Shown here piece by piece: positions 1 through 7,156 of a DNA stretch of 64,000 nucleotides. Every line of letters starts with the position of its first letter. The first letter of the stretch is position 1. Position numbers and translations under genes: made by a program. Under the pieces are notes generated by a model that worked only from the letters and a program-made list of their open reading frames with translations, did not search any database and was not told the DNA's origin. The stretch comes from Parabacteroides chongii (lineage in GTDB: Bacteria; Bacteroidota; Bacteroidia; Bacteroidales; Tannerellaceae): positions 3,876,501 through 3,940,500 of the forward strand of contig NZ_CP120849.1 of NCBI RefSeq assembly GCF_029581355.1, in the 5' to 3' direction.

Positions 1-602
1 ACGATTTCGCCTCCTATGATGGCGGCGATCCGGCGATCCCTTACAGCCTTGTCAATGATAAAGTGACATTGGGCGGTTGTTCCAAACCCGCCACCCGTTA
101 TTACCAGCATCCGACCAATGAACCGATGATCTTGTTGGGATACACCGAGCAGCAGTTGCTTTTGGCGGAAGCCGTGGTTCGCGGCTGGATTTCCGGAGAT
201 GACAAGGAGTTTTACGAATCGGCAGTCAAGGCTTCTTTCCGCTTCTATGAGAAATATGCTTCTTCCGTAGCCCAATATTTGGGGGAAGATGCGGCTGAGG
301 CCTATCTGCAGGGCGACAAGGTGGCTTATGCTTCTTCGCTGACAAACGAGCAGAAGATAGAACGTATCATCCTGCAAAAGTATATCCCTACTTTCCTGCA
401 AGGCAGCATGTGGATGCCTTACTACGACCAGTTGCGTACGGGCTATCCTGAATTTCGCCGGGCATCCGGAGTGAACCTGCCATACCGCTGGATGTATCCG
501 CAGGATGAGTATAACAACAATGCCGCCAGCGTGCAGGCTGCCCTTCAGTCGCAGTTCGGAGGGAACGACAGGACATCTGACCCTCTTTGGTGGATTAAAT
601 AA
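1..602 (+). CDS. SusD/RagB-like outer-membrane lipoprotein, 3' part only
   Basis: The reading frame is open from base 3 and runs into the window from the left, so only the C-terminal 200 residues are present and the start is not visible. The sequence contains a helical stretch (LLLAEAVVRGW, then a tetratricopeptide-like FYEKYA segment) and ends with RWMYPQDEYNNN and DPLWWIK. This is typical of the SusD-like family that partners SusC-type TonB-dependent transporters and binds glycans or other nutrients at the cell surface. The last codons lie 11 bp before the metallophosphoesterase gene, which suggests one operon. A GTG at base 63 is in frame but is internal, because the family pattern continues upstream of it. 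Confidence 0.82.
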   Translation, partial: DFASYDGGDPAIPYSLVNDKVTLGGCSKPATRYYQHPTNEPMILLGYTEQQLLLAEAVVRGWISGDDKEFYESAVKASFRFYEKYASSVAQYLGEDAAEAYLQGDKVAYASSLTNEQKIERIILQKYIPTFLQGSMWMPYYDQLRTGYPEFRRASGVNLPYRWMYPQDEYNNNAASVQAALQSQFGGNDRTSDPLWWIK

Positions 603-613
603 AAAGAAATGGC

Positions 614-1726
614 ATGAATAGAAAGGAGTTTTTACGGACATCGGGGCTTTTGCTCCCGGTGTCTTTTTTAGGAGTTTCCGGCGCAGAAGCAATCGGAAAG
701 GATACGATGAAAGAGGTTGCAGAGACGGCTACCGGAGCGTCTTACCTGGATAGTGCGACTTATAAAGCGCATGCGGACAAGTTAAAGTTTAATGCGGACG
801 GCAAATTCAAGATCGTACAGTTTACCGATGTGCACTGGGTTCCGGGCAACCCGGCTTCGGAAGAGGCTGCCGAATGCATGAACGAAGTACTGGCTGCCGA
901 AAAGCCTGATTTCGTGATCTATACGGGTGATATCGTGTTTGCCAAGCCGGCAGCGGAAGGGTTTCGGAAGGCGTTCGAACCTGTTATCTCCCGCAATCTC
1001 CCGTTTGCCGTAACATTAGGCAATCACGATGACGAACACGACATGACCCGTCAGGAAATCTATGCGTTCATCAAGGATATGCCGGGCAGTCTGACCGGAA
1101 CGGTGGAAGGGTTGAACGGTGTTACCAATTTCATCTTGCCGATACAAAGTTCGAAAGGGGCGAAGGAGGCTTTTATCCTGTACGGCTTCGACAGCCTGGC
1201 TTATTCCCGGAAAGAGGAAACCAAGGGCTACGACTGGATCAAGCCGGATCAGATCGACTGGTACAGGAAAAGCAGTGCTGCGCTGACGGCAAAGAACAGT
1301 GGCAAGCCGCTTCCGGCACTTGCCTTTTTCCATATCCCTGTGCCTGAATATAACCAGGCAGCTTCCGACGAGAATACGTTGTTGATCGGTATCCGTAAGG
1401 AGAAAGCCTGTGCACCGGTAGTCAATTCCGGGTTATTCACGGCTATGCTCGAAGCCGGGGATGTGATGGCTACGTTTGTCGGTCATGATCATGTCAACGA
1501 TTATGTGGCCAACTGGAAAGGTATCTTGCTCGGTTACGGACGTTTCACCGGAGGCAAGACGGTCTACCATGACATACCCGGAGGAAACGGAGCCCGTGTA
1601 TTCGAACTGACGGAAGGCAGTCGTTCCTTCAAATCATGGATACGTCTGAAAGATAATAAGGTGATCTCATCCATCCATTATCCGGCGGATTTTGTAAAAG
1701 GTGGGGACAGCAATCCCTTTGCCTGA
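614..1726 (+). CDS. Secreted calcineurin-like metallophosphoesterase
   Basis: A 370-residue protein with an N-terminal export signal (MNRKEFLRTSGLLLPVSFL, with a twin-residue RK that loosely resembles a Tat signal). The metallophosphoesterase motifs are in order: D-x-H in FTDVHW near residue 71, GD in YTGDIV near 105, GNHD in LGNHDDEHD near 136, the histidine in FFHIP near 239, and GHDH in VGHDHVND near 293. These bind a di-metal centre that hydrolyses phosphomonoesters or diesters, probably in the periplasm. The gene follows the SusD-like gene by 11 bp, so it may release phosphate from an imported ligand of that system. The family is known; the substrate is not visible. Confidence 0.88.
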   Translation: MNRKEFLRTSGLLLPVSFLGVSGAEAIGKDTMKEVAETATGASYLDSATYKAHADKLKFNADGKFKIVQFTDVHWVPGNPASEEAAECMNEVLAAEKPDFVIYTGDIVFAKPAAEGFRKAFEPVISRNLPFAVTLGNHDDEHDMTRQEIYAFIKDMPGSLTGTVEGLNGVTNFILPIQSSKGAKEAFILYGFDSLAYSRKEETKGYDWIKPDQIDWYRKSSAALTAKNSGKPLPALAFFHIPVPEYNQAASDENTLLIGIRKEKACAPVVNSGLFTAMLEAGDVMATFVGHDHVNDYVANWKGILLGYGRFTGGKTVYHDIPGGNGARVFELTEGSRSFKSWIRLKDNKVISSIHYPADFVKGGDSNPFA

Positions 1727-1751
1727 GCATATCCGTATAATTTCCCCGGCA

Positions 1752-1860
1752 GGAAACTCCGGTTCCCTGCTTGGGAAACTCGCGTTTCCTGCCGAGGAAA
1801 TTCCAGTTCCCTGCCCAGGGAACTGAAATTTCCAAACCGGGGAACTACGAGGAAACTGTA
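1752..1860. repeat. Intergenic array with 22-bp period (GGAAACT dyads)
   Basis: The core GGAAACT or a one- to two-base variant begins at 1752, 1774, 1796, 1818 and 1840, exactly 22 bp apart. Between these cores, about 10 bp further on, lie the opposite half-sites GTTCCC, GTTTCC, GTTCCC and ATTTCC (1762, 1784, 1806, 1828). Each unit is therefore a dyad of the form GGAAACT-N3-GTTTCC, with unconserved bases between. The array sits between the convergent metallophosphoesterase and MFS genes. A 22-bp period is not a multiple of three, and no frame through the array looks like a protein. Confidence 0.75.
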
Positions 1861-1886
1861 ATCGGTTGTCAATTAAACGGGTAGGC

Positions 1887-3056
1887 TTATTCCCCTTCTT
1901 CGGCTTTTGCCGTCAATTGTAACCAAAGGAACAACGCTCCCGGAGCCAGGATAATGGCAGCCGATGCCAGCAACGCAGTGCGCAATGAATACACATCATT
2001 CAGCCATCCGATAAACGGGGCAATGGCGGCAAACATCAGCCGGATGATAAAGTTACGGATAGACAGGACAGTCGCCCGCATCTCCGAGAACGTCATCTGG
2101 TTGATATACCCTTTTAATATCGGTGTAGCAAACCCTCTGATCATGTAGAAGACGAACAGGATAGCCAATCCGGCATACGTCAGGTTAAATGCCAGCGCCA
2201 CGTAACCGCCTGCCACGAATGTCAGGATCAGTATCCCCATCTTTTTAGGTCCGAAATAGCGGTCTACCCGGTCTGAATAAAGGGCGGCGATACCGACAGT
2301 CAGGTTCAGCACCGTCCAAATGACCCCGAACCAGGAGGTAGGCGTATTCATATACATCAGGTAGGGTTGCACGAACCACGCCATCGTCAGAGTCGCAGCT
2401 CCGATGATTCCTGAAAACATGATATTATAGCATAATCTCTTGTTTGTGACCAGCGAGTATTTGATGATCCGCATGATCTCCTGTACGGGGCTTTGTACTT
2501 TGCTTTTGATATTCAGTTCCCGCAGTGCAAATGCGGCAGGAATGCCGCTGAAGGCGATCACCGCCTGGGCATAAAAAGGATAGCGCAGGGAATAGGCGGC
2601 CAGCAATCCGCCGAAGATACCGGCAACGGCTTCCGCAAAGTTTCCGATCATGGTGATGCGTCCCTCGTAACGCAGATACAGATTCTCTTTTTTATATTGC
2701 ACAGTCGTATCGTACAGCAAGGCGGAGTCTGCCCCGTTGACCAGCGTCTGCCCCGTACCCAGCAGTATCTCTGCAACAACGAAAGCGGCAAATGTCCCCG
2801 TAAAAGAATAGCAAAGATATCCGAAGAAGAAAAGAATGCATCCGAGTATCAGACATTTGCGTCGTCCCCATACGTCGGCAAGATATCCCGACGGTATCTC
2901 CAGTGCCACGGCAGCGATCGAGTAAACGCTTTTCAGAATGAATACATCCTGCAGTCCTAGCCCATGATCTTCATAGAAGAGCACGATGATCGGCATGACC
3001 AGTGTGAACCATTTGGATAACTTAATAATGTATAGTGCCAGTATGTTTCGTCTCAT
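1887..3056 (-). CDS. MFS transporter
   Basis: About 389 residues in a chain of roughly 12 hydrophobic segments. After the second helix comes the MFS loop GYLADVWGRRKCL, matching the G-x-x-x-D-x-x-G-R-R-x family motif. A cytoplasmic membrane exporter or importer of unknown substrate. I placed the start at the ATG at 3056 (MRRNILALYIIKLS) and not at a TTG ten codons upstream, because a strong -7 box (TATCTTTG, 3091-3084) covers the upstream codon. The gene is transcribed alone, converging with the metallophosphoesterase gene and diverging from paaK. Confidence 0.85.
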   Translation of the reverse strand: MRRNILALYIIKLSKWFTLVMPIIVLFYEDHGLGLQDVFILKSVYSIAAVALEIPSGYLADVWGRRKCLILGCILFFFGYLCYSFTGTFAAFVVAEILLGTGQTLVNGADSALLYDTTVQYKKENLYLRYEGRITMIGNFAEAVAGIFGGLLAAYSLRYPFYAQAVIAFSGIPAAFALRELNIKSKVQSPVQEIMRIIKYSLVTNKRLCYNIMFSGIIGAATLTMAWFVQPYLMYMNTPTSWFGVIWTVLNLTVGIAALYSDRVDRYFGPKKMGILILTFVAGGYVALAFNLTYAGLAILFVFYMIRGFATPILKGYINQMTFSEMRATVLSIRNFIIRLMFAAIAPFIGWLNDVYSLRTALLASAAIILAPGALFLWLQLTAKAEEGE

Positions 3057-3083
3057 TTTGCTGTCTCTCTTCGAATCGCCGGA

Positions 3084-3091
3084 CAAAGATA
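3084..3091 (-). promoter_or_regulatory. -7 box for the MFS transporter gene
   Basis: Read on the minus strand the bases are TATCTTTG, a perfect match to the Bacteroidota -7 consensus TAnnTTTG, 28 bp upstream of the ATG at 3056. I see no clear -33 element. Confidence 0.6.
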
Positions 3092-3120
3092 CGATCTTTT
3101 GATTTACCGCTATTATTTTA

Positions 3121-3150
3121 TTGTCAGTTAGTAAAAAAGTTATTACTTTG
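3121..3150 (+). promoter_or_regulatory. Candidate promoter for the phenylacetate-CoA ligase operon
   Basis: TTG at 3121-3123 is followed after 19 bp by TTACTTTG at 3143-3150, close to the -33 TTG and -7 TAnnTTTG pattern with normal spacing. It would start the transcript about 40 nt before the ATG at 3197. Confidence 0.5.
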
Positions 3151-3196
3151 CGACAGTTTTACACTACTAACAATTAAATGATAACAAACTGATACC

Positions 3197-4498
3197 ATGA
3201 TTTGGAACGAAACTATTGAATGTATGGACCGCGAAGAAATGCGGAAATTACAGAGCATCCGGTTGAAACGGGTTGTCGAACACGTTTATCATAATACGCC
3301 CTTTTATCGCAAGAAAATGCAGGAGATGGGAATTACTCCGGATGATATTCAATCGATTGATGATATATCCAAGCTGCCGTTCACGGTAAAGCAGGATTTA
3401 CGAGATAATTACCCGTTCGGGCTGATGGCTGTGCCGATGTCCGAGATTGTTCGTTTGCATGCCTCTTCCGGTACGACCGGAAAACCGATTGTTGTAGGTT
3501 ATACCCGCAAGGACCTTTCTATTTGGTCGGAAGTGGTGGCACGCTGCTTGACGGCCTACGGCATTACGAAGAATGACTCCGTGCAGGTGTCTTATGGCTA
3601 CGGTTTGTTTACCGGAGGTCTGGGTGCTCATGGCGGCGTGGAAAATATCGGCGGGACAGTGATCCCGATGAGTAGCGGAAATACGCAGAAGCAGATCCAG
3701 TTGATGCACGACTTCGGTGCGAAGGGACTGGCATGTACGCCTTCGTATGCCTTGTATTTGGCGGAGACGATCCACAGTTCAGGTATTCCTTTGGAAGAAT
3801 TTCAGTTGAGGGTAGGAGCCTTCGGTGCTGAACCCTGGACGGAAAATATGCGTAAGGAGCTGGAAGAAAAGCTGAACATCAAGGCATATGATATCTACGG
3901 ACTGACGGAGATCTGCGGTCCCGGTGTCGGCGGCGAATGCGAATGCCAAAACGGGACGCACCTGTGGGAGGACCACTTCTTCCCGGAAATCGTCGATCCG
4001 GTAACCTTGCAGCCGGTTGCTCCGGGCGAACAAGGCGAACTGGTGTTCACGACATTGACCAAGGAAGGTATGCCGATGATCCGTTACCGTACGCGCGACC
4101 TGACACATCTGATCTACGAAAAATGCGAATGCGGCCGTACGGCTGTCCGCATGGGTCGTATCCTCGGACGTAGCGACGATATGATGATCATCCGCGGTGT
4201 GAATGTATTCCCGTCGCAGGTAGAATCCGTATTGTTGGAAATGCCGGAATTTGAACCGCATTACCTGATCGTGGTAGACCGTGTGAACAACACCGATACT
4301 TTCCAGATCCAGGTAGAAGTACGTCCGGACTATTATTCGGACGAGATGAACAAGATGATCGCGCTGAAGAAGAAGATCGCCGCCCGTATGCAGAGCGTGA
4401 TCGGTATTCAGCCTGATATAAAGATTGTGGAACCGCGCAGCCTCGAACGCAGTATGGGTAAGGCTAAACACGTGATCGACAATCGTAAGTTAGTTTAA
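3197..4498 (+). CDS. paaK: Phenylacetate--CoA ligase (arylacetate-activating)
   Basis: A 433-residue adenylate-forming enzyme of normal family length. The phosphate-binding motif SSGTTGKP is at residues 90-97, the second ATP motif YDIYGLTE near 230, and the hinge RTRD near 298. The C-terminal domain starts near 320. A cysteine-rich stretch (GGECEC, then KCECGRT) is typical of the anaerobe branch. The reaction is ATP + CoA + an arylacetate giving the CoA thioester. In gut Bacteroidales this gene is commonly paired, as here, with an ACT-domain gene, and the enzyme is thought to feed arylacetates into aromatic amino-acid synthesis through pyruvate:ferredoxin-type oxidoreductases. The oxidoreductase genes are not in this window, so that role is inferred. 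Confidence 0.93.
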   Translation: MIWNETIECMDREEMRKLQSIRLKRVVEHVYHNTPFYRKKMQEMGITPDDIQSIDDISKLPFTVKQDLRDNYPFGLMAVPMSEIVRLHASSGTTGKPIVVGYTRKDLSIWSEVVARCLTAYGITKNDSVQVSYGYGLFTGGLGAHGGVENIGGTVIPMSSGNTQKQIQLMHDFGAKGLACTPSYALYLAETIHSSGIPLEEFQLRVGAFGAEPWTENMRKELEEKLNIKAYDIYGLTEICGPGVGGECECQNGTHLWEDHFFPEIVDPVTLQPVAPGEQGELVFTTLTKEGMPMIRYRTRDLTHLIYEKCECGRTAVRMGRILGRSDDMMIIRGVNVFPSQVESVLLEMPEFEPHYLIVVDRVNNTDTFQIQVEVRPDYYSDEMNKMIALKKKIAARMQSVIGIQPDIKIVEPRSLERSMGKAKHVIDNRKLV

Positions 4499-4520
4499 CC
4501 CCTTAAAAGAGTAAAATGCT

Positions 4521-4946
4521 ATGCTAATTAAACAATTATCCATCTTTCTTGAAAATAAGAAAGGCCGTTTTACGGAAGTAGCAAAGATTTTAGGTGAAGC
4601 CGGAGTGAACATGTCGGCTTTTACGGTGGCAGAAAATTCGGATTTCGGTATCCTGCGTTTGATTGTGTCGGATACGGAGAAAGCCATTCAGGTGCTTCGT
4701 GAAAAACTATATGCGGTGAGTGTGGCCGATGTCGTATGCCTTCATTGCCCCAATCAGCCGGGTGCGCTGGCTAAGGCGATGGAGATCATCACTTCTGCAG
4801 GTATTTTTGTCGAATATATGTATGCTTTCTCGCAGGGAGAGGCGGCGAATGTGATCATCCGTCCCGACAATGTGGAGAAGTGCGCAGAGGTACTGAAAGC
4901 CAATAAACTGGAGCTGATTGCTGCCAGCGATTTATATAAGTTGTAA
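4521..4946 (+). CDS. Tandem ACT-domain amino-acid-binding protein
   Basis: A 141-residue protein made of two ACT folds: QLSIFLENKKGRFTEVAKIL at about 4-65 and CLHCPNQPGALAKAMEIITS at about 72-138. The second has the P-G-A-L turn typical of ligand-binding ACT domains. It lies 22 bp after paaK and is surely co-transcribed. ACT domains sense small molecules, usually amino acids, so a regulator of aromatic amino-acid flux fits. No catalytic domain is present. Confidence 0.85.
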   Translation: MLIKQLSIFLENKKGRFTEVAKILGEAGVNMSAFTVAENSDFGILRLIVSDTEKAIQVLREKLYAVSVADVVCLHCPNQPGALAKAMEIITSAGIFVEYMYAFSQGEAANVIIRPDNVEKCAEVLKANKLELIAASDLYKL

Positions 4947-4987
4947 ATATTAACGTTATGCGCTTCGTTATTTTACCGAAAATAATG

Positions 4988-4995
4988 TAACTTTG
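4988..4995 (+). promoter_or_regulatory. -7 box for bamD
   Basis: TAACTTTG is an exact match to TAnnTTTG and lies 18 bp before the bamD ATG. The expected -33 position (around 4965-4970) holds a weak TTCG/TTA match. Confidence 0.6.
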
Positions 4996-5013
4996 CGCGC
5001 TAAAAGTATGTGA

Positions 5014-5826
5014 ATGAAAAAGGTTGTATTTTTATTGATGATGATTACGGTCTTGTTATCCTCTTGCGGGGAGTACAACAAGATACTGAAAAGTACGGAC
5101 TATGAGCTGAAATATTCGTATGCAAAGAAGTACTTCAATGCAAAGCAATATAACAAGTCCGCCACCTTGCTGGATGAACTGGTTACAATCTTTAAAGGAA
5201 CTGCTTATGCCGAAGAATCCTTGTACCTGCTGGCCCAGAGCTATTACGGACAGAAAGATTATCAGACGGCTTCGCAATACTTTAATACGTATTATACCAC
5301 CTATCCGAAGGGCGAATACACTGAGTTAGCCCGTTATTATTCAGGATATGGCTTGTATCTGGACTCACCCGATCCGCGGTTGGATCAGACACAGACGTAT
5401 GAAGCTATCAACCAGTTGCAGCTCTATCTGGAGTATTATCCGCAGAGCGAGCGTGCTGCCGAAGCCCAGAAGATCATGTTCGAATTGCAGGAGAAACTGG
5501 CTTACAAGGAACTGCTTGCCGTAAGGTTGTATTTTAACTTGGGTAATTATATGCGCGATAACAACTTTTTATCTGCTGTAATTACTGCTGAGAATGCTTT
5601 GAAGAACTATCCTTACTCTAAATATAGAGAAGAATTTATGTTCTATGTATTACGTGCAAAGTACGAACAGGCTGTGTTAAGTGTGGAAGAAAAGTTGCAG
5701 GGTCGTTATCGTGAGGTAGTGGATGAATACTACACCTACATGAACGAATATCCGGAAGGCAAATACGTAAAACAGGCACAGAAGTTCTACGATTATGCCA
5801 GCAAGAGAATAACAGATACGTATTAA
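5014..5826 (+). CDS. bamD: Outer-membrane assembly lipoprotein BamD
   Basis: A 270-residue lipoprotein. The signal MKKVVFLLMMITVLLSSC ends in a lipobox cysteine at residue 18. After it come helical TPR-like repeats (YNKSATLLDELVTIF, TAYAEESLYLLAQSYY, DYQTASQYFNTYYTTYP), which is the BamD/YfiO pattern. BamD is the essential lipoprotein partner of BamA that folds beta-barrels into the outer membrane. The gene is 25 bp upstream of the omega-like subunit gene, an arrangement common in Bacteroidales. Confidence 0.92.
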   Translation: MKKVVFLLMMITVLLSSCGEYNKILKSTDYELKYSYAKKYFNAKQYNKSATLLDELVTIFKGTAYAEESLYLLAQSYYGQKDYQTASQYFNTYYTTYPKGEYTELARYYSGYGLYLDSPDPRLDQTQTYEAINQLQLYLEYYPQSERAAEAQKIMFELQEKLAYKELLAVRLYFNLGNYMRDNNFLSAVITAENALKNYPYSKYREEFMFYVLRAKYEQAVLSVEEKLQGRYREVVDEYYTYMNEYPEGKYVKQAQKFYDYASKRITDTY

Positions 5827-5851
5827 CGATATTATTTAACAATAAAGTAAA

Positions 5852-6184
5852 ATGGATTACAGAAAGTCTAACGCTCCTTCGAACACGGTTACCCGTGACA
5901 TGATGAAATTGTCAGCCGACACGGGAAATGTGTATGAAACAGTAATGATCATCGGCAAACGTGCTAATCAGATTAGCGTTGAAATGAAGCAGGACCTGGA
6001 AAAGAAACTTCAGGAGTTTGCCTCTTACAACGATAACCTGGAAGAAGTTTTCGAAAACAGAGAGCAGATCGAAATCTCCCGTTATTATGAAAAACTTCCG
6101 AAGCCGACGCTGATCGCTGCACAGGAATATGAAGAAGGTAAGGTTTATTATAAGAACCCTGCTAAAGAAAAGAATAACTTTTAA
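5852..6184 (+). CDS. rpoZ: RNA polymerase omega-like (Rpb6-type) subunit
   Basis: A 110-residue protein, MDYRKSNAPSNTVTRDMMKL and onward, matching the Bacteroidota form of omega/Rpb6. It is longer and more diverged than proteobacterial omega. The family is known to take the omega position on core RNA polymerase. It is probably co-transcribed with bamD. The DUF4293 membrane protein gene follows after a repeat-filled gap. Confidence 0.82.
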   Translation: MDYRKSNAPSNTVTRDMMKLSADTGNVYETVMIIGKRANQISVEMKQDLEKKLQEFASYNDNLEEVFENREQIEISRYYEKLPKPTLIAAQEYEEGKVYYKNPAKEKNNF

Positions 6185-6185
6185 T

Positions 6186-6342
6186 TAATTGACAATTGAC
6201 AATGGACAATTGACAATTAAATGAATATAAAGGGCAATTGCTACAAAAGAGGATGAAATCTTTGTCCTGATGTAACAATTGTCCTTTTTCTTTTTTTGTC
6301 TTGTTTCCATTGTCAATTGTCAATTGTCAATTGTCAATTGAA
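6186..6342. repeat. Heptad-repeat inverted element between rpoZ-like and DUF4293 genes
   Basis: Left arm (6186-6220): consecutive TTGACAA/TGGACAA heptads. Right arm (6308-6342): four head-to-tail copies of the complementary TTGTCAA unit. An inner pair, AAAGGGCAATTG and CAATTGTCCTTT, nests inside. The 155-bp block could fold into one long imperfect hairpin. The DUF4293 start codon abuts the right arm. Slippage in the 7-bp units would change the distance between the genes. Confidence 0.75.
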
Positions 6343-6804
6343 ATGTTACAAAGAATACAAACCGTTTATTTGCTTATTATCGTGGGCCTGATGGTTGCCA
6401 CGTTATTTTTACCTCTTGCCATACTGCAGGCGGGAGATCAGTTTTACTCGTTCGATGCGACAGGTGTCAGCACGGTCGCTGCTGAACCGGAGTTGGTTTA
6501 TCCGATGTGGGGGCTTTTCGCTTTGACGGCTGTTATCTCCATCCTGGCCTTAGTCACTATCTTTTTATTCAAGAAAAGAATCCTGCAGATTCGCCTGTGC
6601 GTATTCAATGCTATCCTGATGCTGGGCTTTTATGGCTTGTTCGCTTTCTTTGTTTGGATGCTGGAAGGTGAGCTGACGGACATTGCTCTGAATCTGAAGA
6701 TAGCCTTGTCTTTCCCGGTGATTGCCTTAATCCTGGATTATCTGGCAATCCGTAATATCGGTGCCGACGAGGCTTTGGTTCGCTCGCTCGACCGATTGAG
6801 ATAA
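6343..6804 (+). CDS. DUF4293 family inner-membrane protein
   Basis: 153 residues with four hydrophobic segments, matching the small DUF4293 family found downstream of the omega-like gene in many Bacteroidales. I chose the ATG at 6343 (MLQRIQTVYLLIIVGLM). A longer in-frame opening from 6301 would translate the heptad repeats and is unlikely. No function is known for the family. Confidence 0.8.
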   Translation: MLQRIQTVYLLIIVGLMVATLFLPLAILQAGDQFYSFDATGVSTVAAEPELVYPMWGLFALTAVISILALVTIFLFKKRILQIRLCVFNAILMLGFYGLFAFFVWMLEGELTDIALNLKIALSFPVIALILDYLAIRNIGADEALVRSLDRLR

Positions 6805-6845
6805 GCAGAAAATAACTCTCTGGAAGGAGGAAGAATATATGAATG

Positions 6846-6885
6846 ACGCAGTCATGTTATCTGATAACATGGCTGCGTTTTTTAT
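6846..6885 (+). terminator. Rho-independent terminator after DUF4293 gene
   Basis: A near-perfect stem of about 14-16 bp (ACGCAGTCATGTTATC against its complement, with one G-T pair) is followed directly by TTTTTTATTT. It ends the bamD-DUF4293 transcription unit. Confidence 0.85.
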
Positions 6886-7156
6886 TTGTTAACGCAGTCC
6901 GGATTTAACCGGAATAATGTATCAAATGTCCTTTAATGCCTTTTAGGGCTTGTATAATAAGAGATTTATTTAAAAACGAACATTCTTTAGACGATATTGG
7001 ATATTGAATAAGAGGCATATTACTTCTTTTGCTGTGTGAAATAAATACAAATTTGCCTATGATTAAAAAAAGAGAACACAACTATGAAAGGGTTAACCGC
7101 CCTTGAGATCTAATCAGAGTTAATTAAGAATTATCGAGGAAAAAACTTAAAAGAAA
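6886..7156 (+). other. Untranslated leader region of the SusC gene
   Basis: 270 bp without a gene. It is AT-rich. Two possible -7 boxes, TTCTTTTG (7024-7031) and CAAATTTG (7048-7055), each miss the TAnnTTTG consensus by one base. I see no riboswitch or inverted repeat of note. Confidence 0.4.

Noticed and set aside
3057..3086. TTG start for the MFS gene ten codons upstream
   Set aside because: The codons overlap an exact -7 promoter box, so they are unlikely to be translated.
6839..6889. A 16-codon frame (MNDAVMLSDNMAAFFIC) with AGGAGGA upstream
   Set aside because: It coincides exactly with the terminator stem-loop after the DUF4293 gene; the frame is a by-product of the hairpin, and Bacteroidota rarely depend on such ribosome sites.
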